DNA of 64,000 nt from Streptomyces sp. Q6. Its GTDB lineage: Bacteria > Actinomycetota > Actinomycetes > Streptomycetales > Streptomycetaceae. The position numbers and the translations under genes are program-made. The stretch covers positions 3,286,001 to 3,350,000 of the forward strand of contig NZ_CP146022.1 in NCBI RefSeq assembly GCF_036967205.1, written 5' to 3'. Below, piece by piece: positions 7,787 through 16,212 of this stretch (positions are counted from its first letter, which is position 1; each line of letters opens with the position of its first letter). The notes beneath the pieces were generated by a model. That model saw only the letters and a program-made list of their open reading frames with translations, was not told the origin of the DNA and searched no databases.

Positions 7787-8188
7787 TCAGGGGGTGCAGA
7801 CCTTCGTCAGTTCGCCCGCCGCGTCCGTGACGGGGGTGACGTCGGGGGTCTCGTCGCCGTTCTTGATGGCCGTACGGACGTTGCCCACGGCCTTGTTGAG
7901 GTCGCCGACCGCCTTGGACACGTCGGCGTTGTCGGTCTTGTCGCCGATCTTGTCGAGGTTCTTGTCGATGGAGGCGAGCGCCTCGTCGGCCTGGGTCGGG
8001 TCGTTCGACGCGTTCTCCACGGCCTGCTGGAGGTCGGTGACGCTGTCGGCGATCGAGTCTGCGGTCTGGACGCAGTCGAGCGCCTTGTCGACGGCCGAGC
8101 AGCCGACGGCGGCGGGGGCCGCGATCAGTGCGGCGGCTGCGGCGAGTACGGCGATACGACGTGGACGTGGTCGGCGGCGCGCGGGCAT
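7787..8188 (-). CDS. small putative lipoprotein with helical repeats
   Basis: 133 aa. ATG 8188 follows GGGGAGGA, which fixes the start. An Arg-rich n-region (MPARRRPRPRR), a hydrophobic core and AAVGC at about residue 30 form a lipoprotein-like signal, though the lipobox is not perfect. The mature part is acidic and helical (DSVTDLQQAVENA, NLDKIGDK, VGDLNKAVGNVRTAI) with two further cysteines, at 'LDCV' and near the C-terminus. No recognised domain. It sits between rdgB and rph, a place where actinobacteria often carry a small secreted protein. Function unknown. Confidence 0.75.
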   Translation of the reverse strand: MPARRRPRPRRIAVLAAAAALIAAPAAVGCSAVDKALDCVQTADSIADSVTDLQQAVENASNDPTQADEALASIDKNLDKIGDKTDNADVSKAVGDLNKAVGNVRTAIKNGDETPDVTPVTDAAGELTKVCTP

Positions 8189-8329
8189 GGAACGGTCCTC
8201 CCCTGAAGAACGGACGGGTGCGCGGCGGTGTGTGATGCCGTGCACCCGTCCGTAGTGACGCAGTCGGTGGCTGTGCGGTTGCTGTACCGCCGCCACCCTA
8301 CTTGGGGAGTTCTTTACCTACGTAGTGAG

Positions 8330-9064
8330 TTACGCGAGGGTGCCCTCAAGTGCCTTGCGCTGGGCGGCGGCCAGCTCGTCGCAGCCCGAAACGGCGAGGT
8401 CGAGCAGGGAGTTGAGCTCGTCGCGGGCGAACGGCTCGGCCTCGGCGGTGCCCTGGACCTCGACGAAGCGGCCGTCGCCGGTGCAGACGACGTTCATGTC
8501 GGTGTCGGCGCGGACGTCCTCCTCGTAGCAGAGGTCGAGGAGCGGGACGCCGCCGACGATGCCGACGGAGACGGCGGAGACGGTGCCGGTGAGGGGCTGG
8601 CGGCCGGCCTTGATGAGCTTCTTGCCCTGGCCCCAGGCGACGGCGTCGGCGAGGGCCACGTAGGCGCCGGTGATGGCGGCCGTGCGGGTGCCGCCGTCGG
8701 CCTGGAGGACGTCGCAGTCGAGGACGATGGTGTTCTCGCCGAGCGCCTTGTAGTCGATGACGGCGCGCAGCGAGCGGCCGATGAGGCGGGAGATCTCGTG
8801 GGTGCGGCCGCCGATCTTGCCGCGGACGGACTCGCGGTCGCCGCGGGTGTTGGTGGCGCGCGGCAGCATCGAGTACTCGCCGGTGACCCAGCCCTCGCCG
8901 CTGCCCTTGCGCCAGCGCGGGACGCCCTCGGTGAAGGAGGCGGTGCAGAAGACCTTGGTGTCGCCGAAGGAGACGAGGACGGAGCCTTCTGCGTGCTTGC
9001 TCCAGCCGCGTTCGATGGTGATCGGGCGGAGCTGGTCGGGGGTGCGGCCGTCGATGCGAGACAT
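8330..9064 (-). CDS. rph: ribonuclease PH
   Basis: 244-aa phosphorolytic 3'-5' exoribonuclease that trims tRNA 3' ends. The full family sequence is visible: [20 protein letters not shown] at the N-terminus, [37 protein letters not shown] with the conserved Arg residues, and [20 protein letters not shown] with the phosphate-binding residues. Normal length. First gene of a probable rph-lipoprotein-rdgB run on the minus strand. Confidence 0.97.
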   Translation of the reverse strand: MSRIDGRTPDQLRPITIERGWSKHAEGSVLVSFGDTKVFCTASFTEGVPRWRKGSGEGWVTGEYSMLPRATNTRGDRESVRGKIGGRTHEISRLIGRSLRAVIDYKALGENTIVLDCDVLQADGGTRTAAITGAYVALADAVAWGQGKKLIKAGRQPLTGTVSAVSVGIVGGVPLLDLCYEEDVRADTDMNVVCTGDGRFVEVQGTAEAEPFARDELNSLLDLAVSGCDELAAAQRKALEGTLA

Positions 9065-9175
9065 GCGACGAGCCTAGCGGGAGCGGGCGGGGGTGGCGGT
9101 CCCGAGGGGCGGAGGTCCCGGGAGGGTGGGGGCGTAGGGCCCTGGCGGGGGCGACCTTGGGCCCGAACCGGACTC

Positions 9176-9212
9176 CTTATATGACCCTTAAGATTTTAGG
9201 GTTGAAGTCTGG
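9176..9212. promoter_or_regulatory. AT-rich patch upstream of the SpoIIE-type phosphatase
   Basis: A compact AT-rich island (around CTTATATGACCCTTAAG and ATTTTAGGGTTGAAG) inside very GC-rich sequence, 120-155 bases before the phosphatase start. CCCTTAA and TTTAGGG form an imperfect inverted repeat. It could be a promoter or operator; no sigma-factor consensus is clear. Confidence 0.35.
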
Positions 9213-9330
9213 CTGTCGTCGCGGTTCACCGGGACCGGCGCCACTCGACCCGGGGGGGGGTGACATCTGCGCCGTCCGCTGTCCGGCGTCGGCGTCCGTC
9301 GATACCTCCACCCACCGCGAAAGGCCTGCC

Positions 9331-11064
9331 GTGTCCGTCCACGACCACCATCCCCGGACTCAGTCCCTGTCCACGGAGTCCCGGCTCGACGCCGACCCGG
9401 ATCCCCCGCCGCACCCGTCGTCCACCCCGGTGCCGTCGGCGGACATCCTGGAGGGCTCGCCGCACGGGATCCTCATCGCGTCGGCCAGGGAGGGCGGGAC
9501 GGCCCTGTACGCGAACGCTCGCCTCGAGGAGATGTTCCGTACCCCCGTGCCGATGGAGCCGGGCGGTCTCGCCGCCGCCTCGCAGGCCCTCTTCGACCGC
9601 AACGGCGAGGCCATGGAGTTCGCCGAGTCGCCGCTCGGCGTCGCGCTGCTCCAGCGGCGGCCCGCGCGGGCCGAGGTGCAGTACCGCGTACCGGGCCAGG
9701 AGCCGCTCACTCTCGACATCACCGCGAGCCCGCTCGACTGCGCGCACCGGGCGGATCAGGTGGCGGTCGTCTACCTGCACGACATCTCGCACCAGCACCA
9801 CGCGGCGGGCGCCCTGGACGAGGCGAACCGGCGGCTCGCGCAGCAGTTGGAGGACATCACCTGGGTGCACGCCCTGACCGAGCGGCTCACCGACCACGAC
9901 AGCGTCGACGAGACCCTGAGCCGGGTGCTGTCGGAGGGCGCGCGGCTGTTGCAGGCGGACATGGGTGTGGCGCGGCTCCTCAACGAGGAGTTGCGGACGA
10001 TGGAGACGCGGGCGACGTACGGCATCGAGCCCTCCGCGCGGGCCGAGGAACTGATCTCCTCGGTGGGTGACAAGGGCGAGCTGGTCGACGCGGCCGCGCG
10101 GGCGGGCGGCTGGCTCGTCTACGAGGACGTCCTGACCGACCCGGCCGCGGCGGGCGCGCTGCGCGAGCTGGGCCGGGAGACGGGGTTCCGCAGCGTGTAC
10201 CTCCTCGCGCTGCGCAGTGCCAGCGGCCGCAAGCTCGGCGCGCTCGCCTGGGCGTTCCGGCGGCCGGGCCGGCCCACCTCGCGCCAGCGCCAACTGGCCA
10301 CCACGTACTGCCGGTTCGCGGGTCAGATCGTGGAGAACAACCGTCTGTACGAGCGGGAGCGGCGGATCGCGAGCACGTTGCAGCAGTCGATGCTCGCGCA
10401 GGAGCTGCCGCACATCGAGGGGGTGCAGATCGCCGCGTGCAGCCTGCCCGGCGCGCAGGGCATGCAGGCGGGCGGCGACTGGTACGACGTACTGGCCCTG
10501 CCGGACGGCAAGGCGGGCCTCGCGCTCGGCGACGTGATGGGCAAGGGGCTGCGGGCGGCCACGGCGATGGGCCAGATGCGGACGGCGCTGCGCAGTTACG
10601 CGCTGGTGGAGGGCGAGGACCCGGTGGCGGTCCTGACCGATCTCAACGCGCTGACGGCGGACATGGAACTGACCGATCTGGCCACGGTGCTGTACATGAC
10701 GGTGGATCCGGCGCAGCGGCGGGCGACGGTGGCGTCGGCCGGGCACTGCCCGCCGCTGCTCGTGGACCACGCGGGTGCGGCGTTCGTCCGTGCGGGGCAG
10801 GGGGTGCCGATGGGCGTGATGGACGAGTGGCAGGCCGAGGCGGGAGAGGTCGAGCTGCCGCAGGGCGCTCTGCTGGTGCTCTACACCGACGGTCTGGTGG
10901 AGCGGCGCGGCGAGGAACTGGGCACGGGTCTTGAGCGACTGCGCCAGGCCGCGCTGTCGGCCCCGGCCGAGGTCGGCGAGTTGTGCGGGCATCTGGTGGA
11001 ACAGTGCCTGGACGAGGGCGCGAACCCGGACGACGTGGCGATCCTGGCGCTGCGCATGGGCTGA
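9331..11064 (+). CDS. PAS-GAF-SpoIIE/PP2C family serine phosphatase
   Basis: 577-aa RsbU-like signalling phosphatase. The GTG at 9331 with GAAAGG upstream is preferred over an earlier in-frame start. Domains in order: Pro-rich N-terminus (1-35); a PAS-like domain (about 38-160, ILEGSPHGILIASAREGGT); a short coiled segment (LDEANRRLAQQLEDI); a GAF domain (about 180-340); and a SpoIIE/PP2C domain (about 345-577) with GGDWYDV, GDVMGKG, TDGLVERR and PDDVAILALR metal-binding motifs. No anti-sigma kinase domain is attached. Such proteins dephosphorylate anti-anti-sigma factors in partner-switching networks; the partner is not encoded here. Confidence 0.92.
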   Translation: MSVHDHHPRTQSLSTESRLDADPDPPPHPSSTPVPSADILEGSPHGILIASAREGGTALYANARLEEMFRTPVPMEPGGLAAASQALFDRNGEAMEFAESPLGVALLQRRPARAEVQYRVPGQEPLTLDITASPLDCAHRADQVAVVYLHDISHQHHAAGALDEANRRLAQQLEDITWVHALTERLTDHDSVDETLSRVLSEGARLLQADMGVARLLNEELRTMETRATYGIEPSARAEELISSVGDKGELVDAAARAGGWLVYEDVLTDPAAAGALRELGRETGFRSVYLLALRSASGRKLGALAWAFRRPGRPTSRQRQLATTYCRFAGQIVENNRLYERERRIASTLQQSMLAQELPHIEGVQIAACSLPGAQGMQAGGDWYDVLALPDGKAGLALGDVMGKGLRAATAMGQMRTALRSYALVEGEDPVAVLTDLNALTADMELTDLATVLYMTVDPAQRRATVASAGHCPPLLVDHAGAAFVRAGQGVPMGVMDEWQAEAGEVELPQGALLVLYTDGLVERRGEELGTGLERLRQAALSAPAEVGELCGHLVEQCLDEGANPDDVAILALRMG

Positions 11065-11397
11065 GACCGGGTACACCGCCGATGCGGTGACGCGGGCTCG
11101 GGGCCGGGACGCGGCGACGCCCGCGCGGGCGGTCGACACGGTGAGGCCCCGCCCGGACGACGAGCACGGCGACGCGGGCTCAGGCCACGCGCGCGGTGCC
11201 GCACCCCGCGCCGCGGACGCGGCGACGCGGGCGGCCTTGGACACGGTGACGGCCGCTCGGTGGACGGGCGCGGCGCCGCGACCGGCCGCGCCCGCGGCGA
11301 CGCCCGCTCGGGCCATGGCGCCGGTGCCATCGACTCGCGCCAGGCACACGGCGACGCCCGCGCGGCTCCCGCGCCCTCAGCACGCCATGGCCCGGAT
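11065..11397. repeat. GC-rich intergenic stretch with about 54-bp periodic repeats
   Basis: No convincing gene. The octamer GGCGACGC recurs at 11113, 11168, 11221, 11296 and 11350, with spacings of 55, 53, 75 and 54 bases. It is usually followed by CCGCGCGG or GGGC. Read in one plus frame, the copies give variants of AATPARAVDTV. This suggests the relic of an 18-residue protein repeat or a non-coding tandem array between convergent genes. Confidence 0.5.
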
Positions 11398-11450
11398 CCA
11401 CGGAGACGGCCGCCGCCCCCTGCGCCAGGGGGCGGCGGCCGTCTCCGTGG
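11398..11450. terminator. very long perfect hairpin, bidirectional terminator
   Basis: A 24-bp perfect inverted repeat (CCACGGAGACGGCCGCCGCC at its 5' end) around the 5-base loop GCGCC, without mismatches. It lies between the convergent phosphatase and nagF genes, so it probably ends both transcripts. Confidence 0.8.
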
Positions 11451-11470
11451 GTCCGCTCAGTGGGAGCGGA

Positions 11471-11704
11471 TCACATCATGTCTTCGATGTCGGCGGCGAT
11501 CGGGTCCGCGTCGGTACCGATGACGACCTGGATCGCGGTGCCCATCTTCACGACACCGTGGGCGCCGGCGGCCTTCAGGGCGGCGTCGTCGACCTTGGAC
11601 GGGTCGATGACCTCGGTACGCAGGCGGGTGATGCAGCCCTCGACCTCTTCGATGTTGTCGAGCCCGCCGAGCCCGGCGACGATCTTCTCAGCCTTGGTGG
11701 CCAT
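11471..11704 (-). CDS. nagF: PTS EIIB component, N-acetylglucosamine type
   Basis: 77-aa stand-alone EIIB domain that passes phosphate from EIIA to the incoming sugar. ATG 11704 follows GGGAGAA and gives the compact domain; an upstream ATG would add 16 unlikely residues. The phosphorylated Cys24 lies in EEVEGCITRLRTEV. The sequence GLGGLDNIEEVEGC is typical of the glucose/GlcNAc family. It is divergent from the EIIC genes and shares an intergenic dre box with them. The name follows the S. coelicolor nagF-nagE1-nagE2 arrangement. Confidence 0.9.
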   Translation of the reverse strand: MATKAEKIVAGLGGLDNIEEVEGCITRLRTEVIDPSKVDDAALKAAGAHGVVKMGTAIQVVIGTDADPIAADIEDMM

Positions 11705-11837
11705 TTCGTTCTCCCTGTTTTTCCCGGGCCCGCCTTTGGGCCGCTTTGTCACGGTAACTCACGGTTGGCCCAACTTCGCGAGCGGTAATCCCACCCGTGA
11801 CGAAAGATGACGAGCACGTGGACCGCGCCGTGCCGCA

Positions 11838-11853
11838 ACTGGTCTACACCAGT
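11838..11853. promoter_or_regulatory. DasR-like dre box between nagF and first EIIC gene
   Basis: ACTGGTCTACACCAGT is one mismatch away from the symmetric dre ACTGGTCTAGACCAGT bound by the GntR regulator DasR in Streptomyces. It lies in the divergent spacer and could control both nagF and the first EIIC gene in response to glucosamine-6-phosphate. Confidence 0.88.
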
Positions 11854-11904
11854 AGTCAGAGTATCTAACGCCCGCCAAACGTGGCTTGTTCCGGGAGGAC
11901 GCCC

Positions 11905-13191
11905 ATGAGCGCGAACGCCGCCGCCGCACCCCGACCGAGCCCCTGGAGCAACTTCTTCCAGGGGCTCCAGAAGATGGGGCGCAGTTTGCAGTTGCCGATC
12001 GCCGTGCTCCCGGCCGCCGGCATCGTCAACCGCCTGGGCCAGCCCGACGTCTTCGGTGACGACGGCCTCGGCTGGACCGACGTCGCGAAGGTCTTCGCGG
12101 GCGCGGGCGGTGCCCTGCTCGACGCCGACCTCGGCCTGCCGCTGCTGTTCTGCATCGGTGTCGCGATCGGCATGGCGAAGAAGGCGGACGGCTCGACGGC
12201 CCTCGCCGCGGTGGCGGGCTTCCTGGTCTACCGGGGCGTGCTGCACCAGTTCCCGATCGACTGCGCCGACGGGGCGAAGGCCGTGGCGACGGGCTGCCAG
12301 GCGGCCGACAACACGGTGTCCGCCTTCTCGTTCCAGAACCCGGGCGTGTTCGGCGGCATCATCATGGGCTTCCTGGCCTCGTTCTTCTGGGTCCGCTACC
12401 ACCGCACGAAGCTGGTCTCCTGGCTCGGCTTCTTCAACGGCCGCCGGCTCGTCCCGATCATCATGGCGTTCATCGGCATCGTCTTCGCCGTCATCTGCCT
12501 GTGGATCTGGCCGCCGATCGGTGACGGCCTGGAGAGCTTCTCCAACTGGCTCCAGGACCTGGGCGCCATCGGTTCGGGCATCTTCGGTGTCGCCAACCGC
12601 GCGCTGCTGGTCATCGGCCTGCACCAGTTCCTGAACGTCCCGCTGTGGTTCCAGTTCGGTTCGTACACGAAGCCCGACGGAACGGTCGTCCACGGTGACA
12701 TCAACATGTTCCTCAGCGGCGACCCGAGCGCCGGCATCTACCAGTCGGGCTTCTTCCCGATCATGATGTTCGCCCTCCCGGCGGCCTGCCTCGCGATGTA
12801 CCACTGCGCCCGCCCGGAGCGGCGCAAGGCGGTCGGCGGCATGATGCTGTCGCTGGCGCTGACCTCGTTCGTCACCGGTATCACCGAGCCGATCGAGTAC
12901 TCCTTCGTCTTCATCGCGCCGCTCCTGTACGCGGTGCACGCGGTGCTGACCGGTGTCTCGATGGCGGTGACCTGGGGCCTCGGCGTCAAGGACGGCTTCA
13001 GTTTCTCGGCCGGTCTGATCGACTACGTCATCAACTGGGGCCTGGCCACGAAGCCATGGATGATCATCCCGATCGGCCTGGTCTTCGCGGTCGTCTACTA
13101 CGCGATCTTCCGGTTCGCGATCACGAAGTTCGACCTCAAGACCCCGGGCCGCGAGCCCGAGGACGAGGTCGAGGACATCACGAAGGCCTGA
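11905..13191 (+). CDS. nagE1: PTS EIIC permease, GlcNAc/glucose family (paralogue 1)
   Basis: 428-aa membrane permease of the glucose-GlcNAc PTS superfamily, with EIIC domain only, so it depends on NagF for EIIB. ATG 11905 follows GGGAGGA. GRSLQLPIAVLPAAGIVNRL opens the domain, KKADGSTALAAVAGFLVY and NRALLVIGLHQFLNVPLWFQ follow, and GITEPIEYSFVFIAP is the sugar-site motif. Among the three tandem copies this one diverges most: it has a Cys-containing insertion (CADGAKAVATGCQ) and IGLHQF in place of IGMHQF. Called nagE1 by position next to nagF; specificity is inferred. Confidence 0.85.
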   Translation: MSANAAAAPRPSPWSNFFQGLQKMGRSLQLPIAVLPAAGIVNRLGQPDVFGDDGLGWTDVAKVFAGAGGALLDADLGLPLLFCIGVAIGMAKKADGSTALAAVAGFLVYRGVLHQFPIDCADGAKAVATGCQAADNTVSAFSFQNPGVFGGIIMGFLASFFWVRYHRTKLVSWLGFFNGRRLVPIIMAFIGIVFAVICLWIWPPIGDGLESFSNWLQDLGAIGSGIFGVANRALLVIGLHQFLNVPLWFQFGSYTKPDGTVVHGDINMFLSGDPSAGIYQSGFFPIMMFALPAACLAMYHCARPERRKAVGGMMLSLALTSFVTGITEPIEYSFVFIAPLLYAVHAVLTGVSMAVTWGLGVKDGFSFSAGLIDYVINWGLATKPWMIIPIGLVFAVVYYAIFRFAITKFDLKTPGREPEDEVEDITKA

Positions 13192-13205
13192 CCCCTCCCC
13201 CGCAC

Positions 13206-13239
13206 AGGGCCCCCGGACCATCGGTCCGGGGGCCCTTTG
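13206..13239 (+). terminator. terminator after first EIIC gene
   Basis: 14-bp inverted repeat AGGGCCCCCGGACC / GGTCCGGGGGCCCT with a 3-base loop, followed by TTGTTG. Confidence 0.8.
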
Positions 13240-13308
13240 TTGTGTTCTGCTCGCCGAAAGACCCTGATTTCCTCTTTACGGCGCTTTATGGCTCTCCTAC
13301 CTCCTCTG

Positions 13309-13324
13309 AGTGGTCTAAACCAGT
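13309..13324. promoter_or_regulatory. DasR-like dre box of second EIIC gene
   Basis: AGTGGTCTAAACCAGT matches the dre consensus with one central deviation. It lies 41 bases before the second EIIC start codon. Confidence 0.85.
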
Positions 13325-13365
13325 AGGTAGATCGGACGACACGCCCGTCGACACGGAGGAGAGCG

Positions 13366-14613
13366 ATGAGTACGGCGACGGCCCCGGCCCCCGCGAAGAA
13401 GCGGGGCTCCGGCATCTTCCAGGGGCTACAGAAGATCGGCCGCAGCCTTCAGCTGCCGATCGCCGTGCTGCCCGCCGCGGGCATCATGGTCCGCCTCGGC
13501 CAGCCCGACATATTCGGCGACGACGGCCTCGGCTGGCACCGGGTCGCCGAGGTCTTCAGCCAGGCGGGCGGCGCCATCACGGGCAACCTGCCGATCCTGT
13601 TCTGCATCGGCGTGGCCATCGGCTTCGCGAAGAAGGCCGACGGCTCGACCGCGCTCGCCGCCCTCGTCGGATTCCTCGTCTACAGCAAGGTGTTGCAGGC
13701 CTTCCCGGTGCACGAGGCGGTCATCAACACCGGCGCGGACACCCCCGCGGTCTACAACGACCCGGGCGTGCTCGGCGGCATCGTCATGGGCCTCATCTCC
13801 GCGGTCGTCTGGCAGCGCTACCACCGCACGAAGCTCGTCGACTGGCTCGGCTTCTTCAACGGCCGCCGGCTCGTCCCGATCATCATGGCCTTCGTCGGCA
13901 TCGTCATCGGCGTCCTGTTCGGCCTGGTCTGGGAGCCCATCGGCAACGGCATCACGAGCTTCGCCGAGTGGATGACCGGCCTCGGCTCCGGCGGCGCCGC
14001 CCTGTTCGGCCTGATCAACCGCGGTCTGATCCCGATCGGCATGCACCAGTTCGTCAACGCGACCGCCTGGTTCCAGCTCGGCGACTTCACCACGGCGGCC
14101 GGCGACGTCGTGCACGGCGACATCCCGCGCTTCCTCGCGGGCGACCCGACGGCCGGCATGTACCAGTCGGGCTTCTTCCCGATCATGATGTTCGGCCTGC
14201 CCGCGGCCGCGATCGCGATGGCCCACTGCGCCCGCCCCGAGCGCCGCAAGGCCGTGATGGGCATGATGATCTCGCTGGCGGCGACCTCGTTCGTGACCGG
14301 CGTGACCGAGCCGATCGAGTTCTCGTTCATGTTCATCGCGCCGCTCCTGTACGTGATCCACGCGGTGCTCACCGCCGCGTCGATGGCGATCACCTGGGGC
14401 CTGGGCGTCCACGACGGCTTCAACTTCTCGGCCGGATTCATCGACTACGTCCTCAACTGGAGCCTGGCGACGAAGCCCTGGATGATCATTCCGATCGGTC
14501 TGGTCTTCGCGGTGATCTACTACACGGTCTTCCGTTTCGTGATCGTCAAGTTCGACCTCAAGACCCCGGGCCGCGAGCCCGAGGAGGAGATCGAGGACAT
14601 CACCAAGGCATAA
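13366..14613 (+). CDS. PTS EIIC permease, GlcNAc/glucose family (paralogue 2)
   Basis: 415-aa EIIC permease, close in sequence to the next gene. ATG 13366 follows GGAGGA. Key stretches: GRSLQLPIAVLPAAGIMVRL, FAKKADGSTALAALVGFLVY, NRGLIPIGMHQFVNATAWFQ and GVTEPIEFSFMFIAP. It has its own dre box upstream and an inverted repeat after it, so it seems a separate transcription unit rather than an operon member. Either this or the third copy could be the functional nagE2. No EIIA or EIIB domain is fused. Confidence 0.88.
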   Translation: MSTATAPAPAKKRGSGIFQGLQKIGRSLQLPIAVLPAAGIMVRLGQPDIFGDDGLGWHRVAEVFSQAGGAITGNLPILFCIGVAIGFAKKADGSTALAALVGFLVYSKVLQAFPVHEAVINTGADTPAVYNDPGVLGGIVMGLISAVVWQRYHRTKLVDWLGFFNGRRLVPIIMAFVGIVIGVLFGLVWEPIGNGITSFAEWMTGLGSGGAALFGLINRGLIPIGMHQFVNATAWFQLGDFTTAAGDVVHGDIPRFLAGDPTAGMYQSGFFPIMMFGLPAAAIAMAHCARPERRKAVMGMMISLAATSFVTGVTEPIEFSFMFIAPLLYVIHAVLTAASMAITWGLGVHDGFNFSAGFIDYVLNWSLATKPWMIIPIGLVFAVIYYTVFRFVIVKFDLKTPGREPEEEIEDITKA

Positions 14614-14638
14614 CGGAACGCCCCGCCGAACCAGGCAA

Positions 14639-14670
14639 ATCACCCCGAATCTCACGAGGTTCGGGGTGAT
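14639..14670 (+). terminator. inverted repeat after second EIIC gene
   Basis: ATCACCCCGAA / TTCGGGGTGAT, 11-bp stem with a 10-base loop, no T-run. Probable terminator. Confidence 0.65.
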
Positions 14671-14722
14671 CTGCGTCCACCCCTCTTCGCACGGGTTCCT
14701 TACGCCGCACTCACGTGCTACA

Positions 14723-14738
14723 ACAGGTCTAAACCAGT
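14723..14738. promoter_or_regulatory. DasR-like dre box 1 of third EIIC gene
   Basis: ACAGGTCTAAACCAGT, two deviations from the symmetric dre. It is separated by two bases from a second box, giving a tandem operator. Confidence 0.75.
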
Positions 14739-14740
14739 GA

Positions 14741-14756
14741 AGTGGTGTAGACCACG
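14741..14756. promoter_or_regulatory. DasR-like dre box 2 of third EIIC gene
   Basis: AGTGGTGTAGACCACG, near-symmetric dre variant immediately downstream of box 1. Confidence 0.75.
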
Positions 14757-14853
14757 AGGGCCGCCCAAGGGTGGCCCTCAGCACTGCCAGGACGCCGCCG
14801 TCCCCCCTCAACTCCCTGTCCAGGGCGGCGCCTTGCCTTCTTGGAGGAAGCAC

Positions 14854-16116
14854 ATGAGTACGGACACCGCTAAGGCGGCGCCCGCTAAGAAGCGGGGCTC
14901 CGGCCTGTTCCAGGGTCTGCAGAAAGTCGGCCGCAGCCTTCAGCTGCCGATCGCCGTGCTGCCGGCCGCGGGCATTCTGCTCCGCCTCGGCCAGGCCGAC
15001 GTGTTCGGCGCCGACGGCCTCGGCTGGGACAAGGTCGCCTCGGTCTTCGCGACCGCCGGTGGCGCCGTCTTCGACAACCTGCCGATGCTGTTCTGCATAG
15101 GCGTGGCCATCGGCTTCGCCAAGAAGGCCGACGGCTCGACCGCGCTCGCCGCCCTGGTCGGCTTCCTGGTCTACAGCAACGTGCTGAAGGCCTTCCCGGT
15201 CACCGAGGCCGTCATCAACACCACGAAGAACAAGGGTGTCGACGTCGCGGCGACGTACAACAACCCGGGTGTCCTCGGCGGCATCGTGATGGGTCTGCTC
15301 GCGGCCGTGCTGTGGCAGAAGTTCCACCGCACCAAGCTCGTCGACTGGCTCGGCTTCTTCAACGGCCGCCGTCTCGTCCCGATCATCATGGCCTTCGTCG
15401 GCACCCTCATGGGCGTCTTCTTCGGCCTGATCTGGGAGCCGATCGGTGAGGGCATCTCCAACTTCGGCGAGTGGATGACGGGTCTCGGCGCCGCCGGTGC
15501 CGGTCTGTTCGGTCTGATCAACCGCGCGCTGATCCCGGTCGGCATGCACCAGTTCGTGAACACCGTCTCCTGGTTCCAGCTGGGCGACTTCAAGGACGCC
15601 ACGGGCGCCGTCGTCCACGGTGACCTCAACCGCTTCTTCGCGGGTGACCCGACCGCCGGTCAGTTCATGTCGGGCTTCTTCCCGATCATGATGTTCGGCC
15701 TCCCGGCCGCCGCCCTCGCCATCGCGCACGCGGCCCGTCCCGAGCGCCGCAAGGCCGTGATGGGCATGATGGTCTCCCTCGCGCTGACCTCGTTCGTCAC
15801 CGGTGTGACCGAGCCGATCGAGTTCTCGTTCATGTTCATCGCGCCGCTCCTGTACGTGATCCACGCGGTCCTGACCGCCGTCTCCATGGCCGTCACCTGG
15901 GCGCTGGGCGTGCACGCCGGCTTCACGTTCTCCGCGGGCTTCATCGACTACGCGCTGAACTGGAACCTCGCCACCAAGCCGTGGCTGATCATCCCGATCG
16001 GCCTGGTCTTCGCGGTGATCTACTACGTGCTCTTCCGCTTCGCGATCACCAAGTTCAACCTCACCACCCCGGGCCGCGAGCCCGAGGAGGAGATCGAGGA
16101 CATCACCAAGGCGTGA
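14854..16116 (+). CDS. nagE2: PTS EIIC permease, GlcNAc/glucose family (paralogue 3)
   Basis: 420-aa EIIC permease. ATG 14854 follows GGAGGAAG; the open frame extends 39 codons upstream through the dre boxes, so that part is rejected. Motifs: GRSLQLPIAVLPAAGILLRL, FAKKADGSTALAALVGFLVY, NRALIPVGMHQFVNTVSWFQ and GVTEPIEFSFMFIAP. All three paralogues end in the same GREPEEE-type acidic tail closing in EDITKA. It has two adjacent dre boxes and a 98-base leader after them. Most likely the GlcNAc transporter NagE2, but copy 2 could equally deserve the name. Confidence 0.85.
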   Translation: MSTDTAKAAPAKKRGSGLFQGLQKVGRSLQLPIAVLPAAGILLRLGQADVFGADGLGWDKVASVFATAGGAVFDNLPMLFCIGVAIGFAKKADGSTALAALVGFLVYSNVLKAFPVTEAVINTTKNKGVDVAATYNNPGVLGGIVMGLLAAVLWQKFHRTKLVDWLGFFNGRRLVPIIMAFVGTLMGVFFGLIWEPIGEGISNFGEWMTGLGAAGAGLFGLINRALIPVGMHQFVNTVSWFQLGDFKDATGAVVHGDLNRFFAGDPTAGQFMSGFFPIMMFGLPAAALAIAHAARPERRKAVMGMMVSLALTSFVTGVTEPIEFSFMFIAPLLYVIHAVLTAVSMAVTWALGVHAGFTFSAGFIDYALNWNLATKPWLIIPIGLVFAVIYYVLFRFAITKFNLTTPGREPEEEIEDITKA

Positions 16117-16155
16117 CCCACGGTCGATCGCGCGGCAGAGCGCGTGACACCTGAC

Positions 16156-16190
16156 GAAGGCCCCGGAACCGCCACGGTTCCGGGGCCTTC
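16156..16190. terminator. terminator between third EIIC gene and MBL-fold gene
   Basis: 15-bp perfect inverted repeat GAAGGCCCCGGAACC / GGTTCCGGGGCCTTC with loop GCCAC, between convergent genes. Confidence 0.8.
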
Positions 16191-16212
16191 GCCGTACGTC
16201 GTGCCCGCCGCC

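Noticed and set aside
10931-11788. Plus-strand frame from the phosphatase end into nagF
   Set aside because: Runs through a 24-bp terminator hairpin and is antisense to nagF; only its repeat content is reported as a finding.
13426-15915. 829-codon minus-strand frame across EIIC copies 2 and 3
   Set aside because: Pure shadow: it repeats because the two EIIC genes it mirrors are paralogues, and it lacks any family motif.
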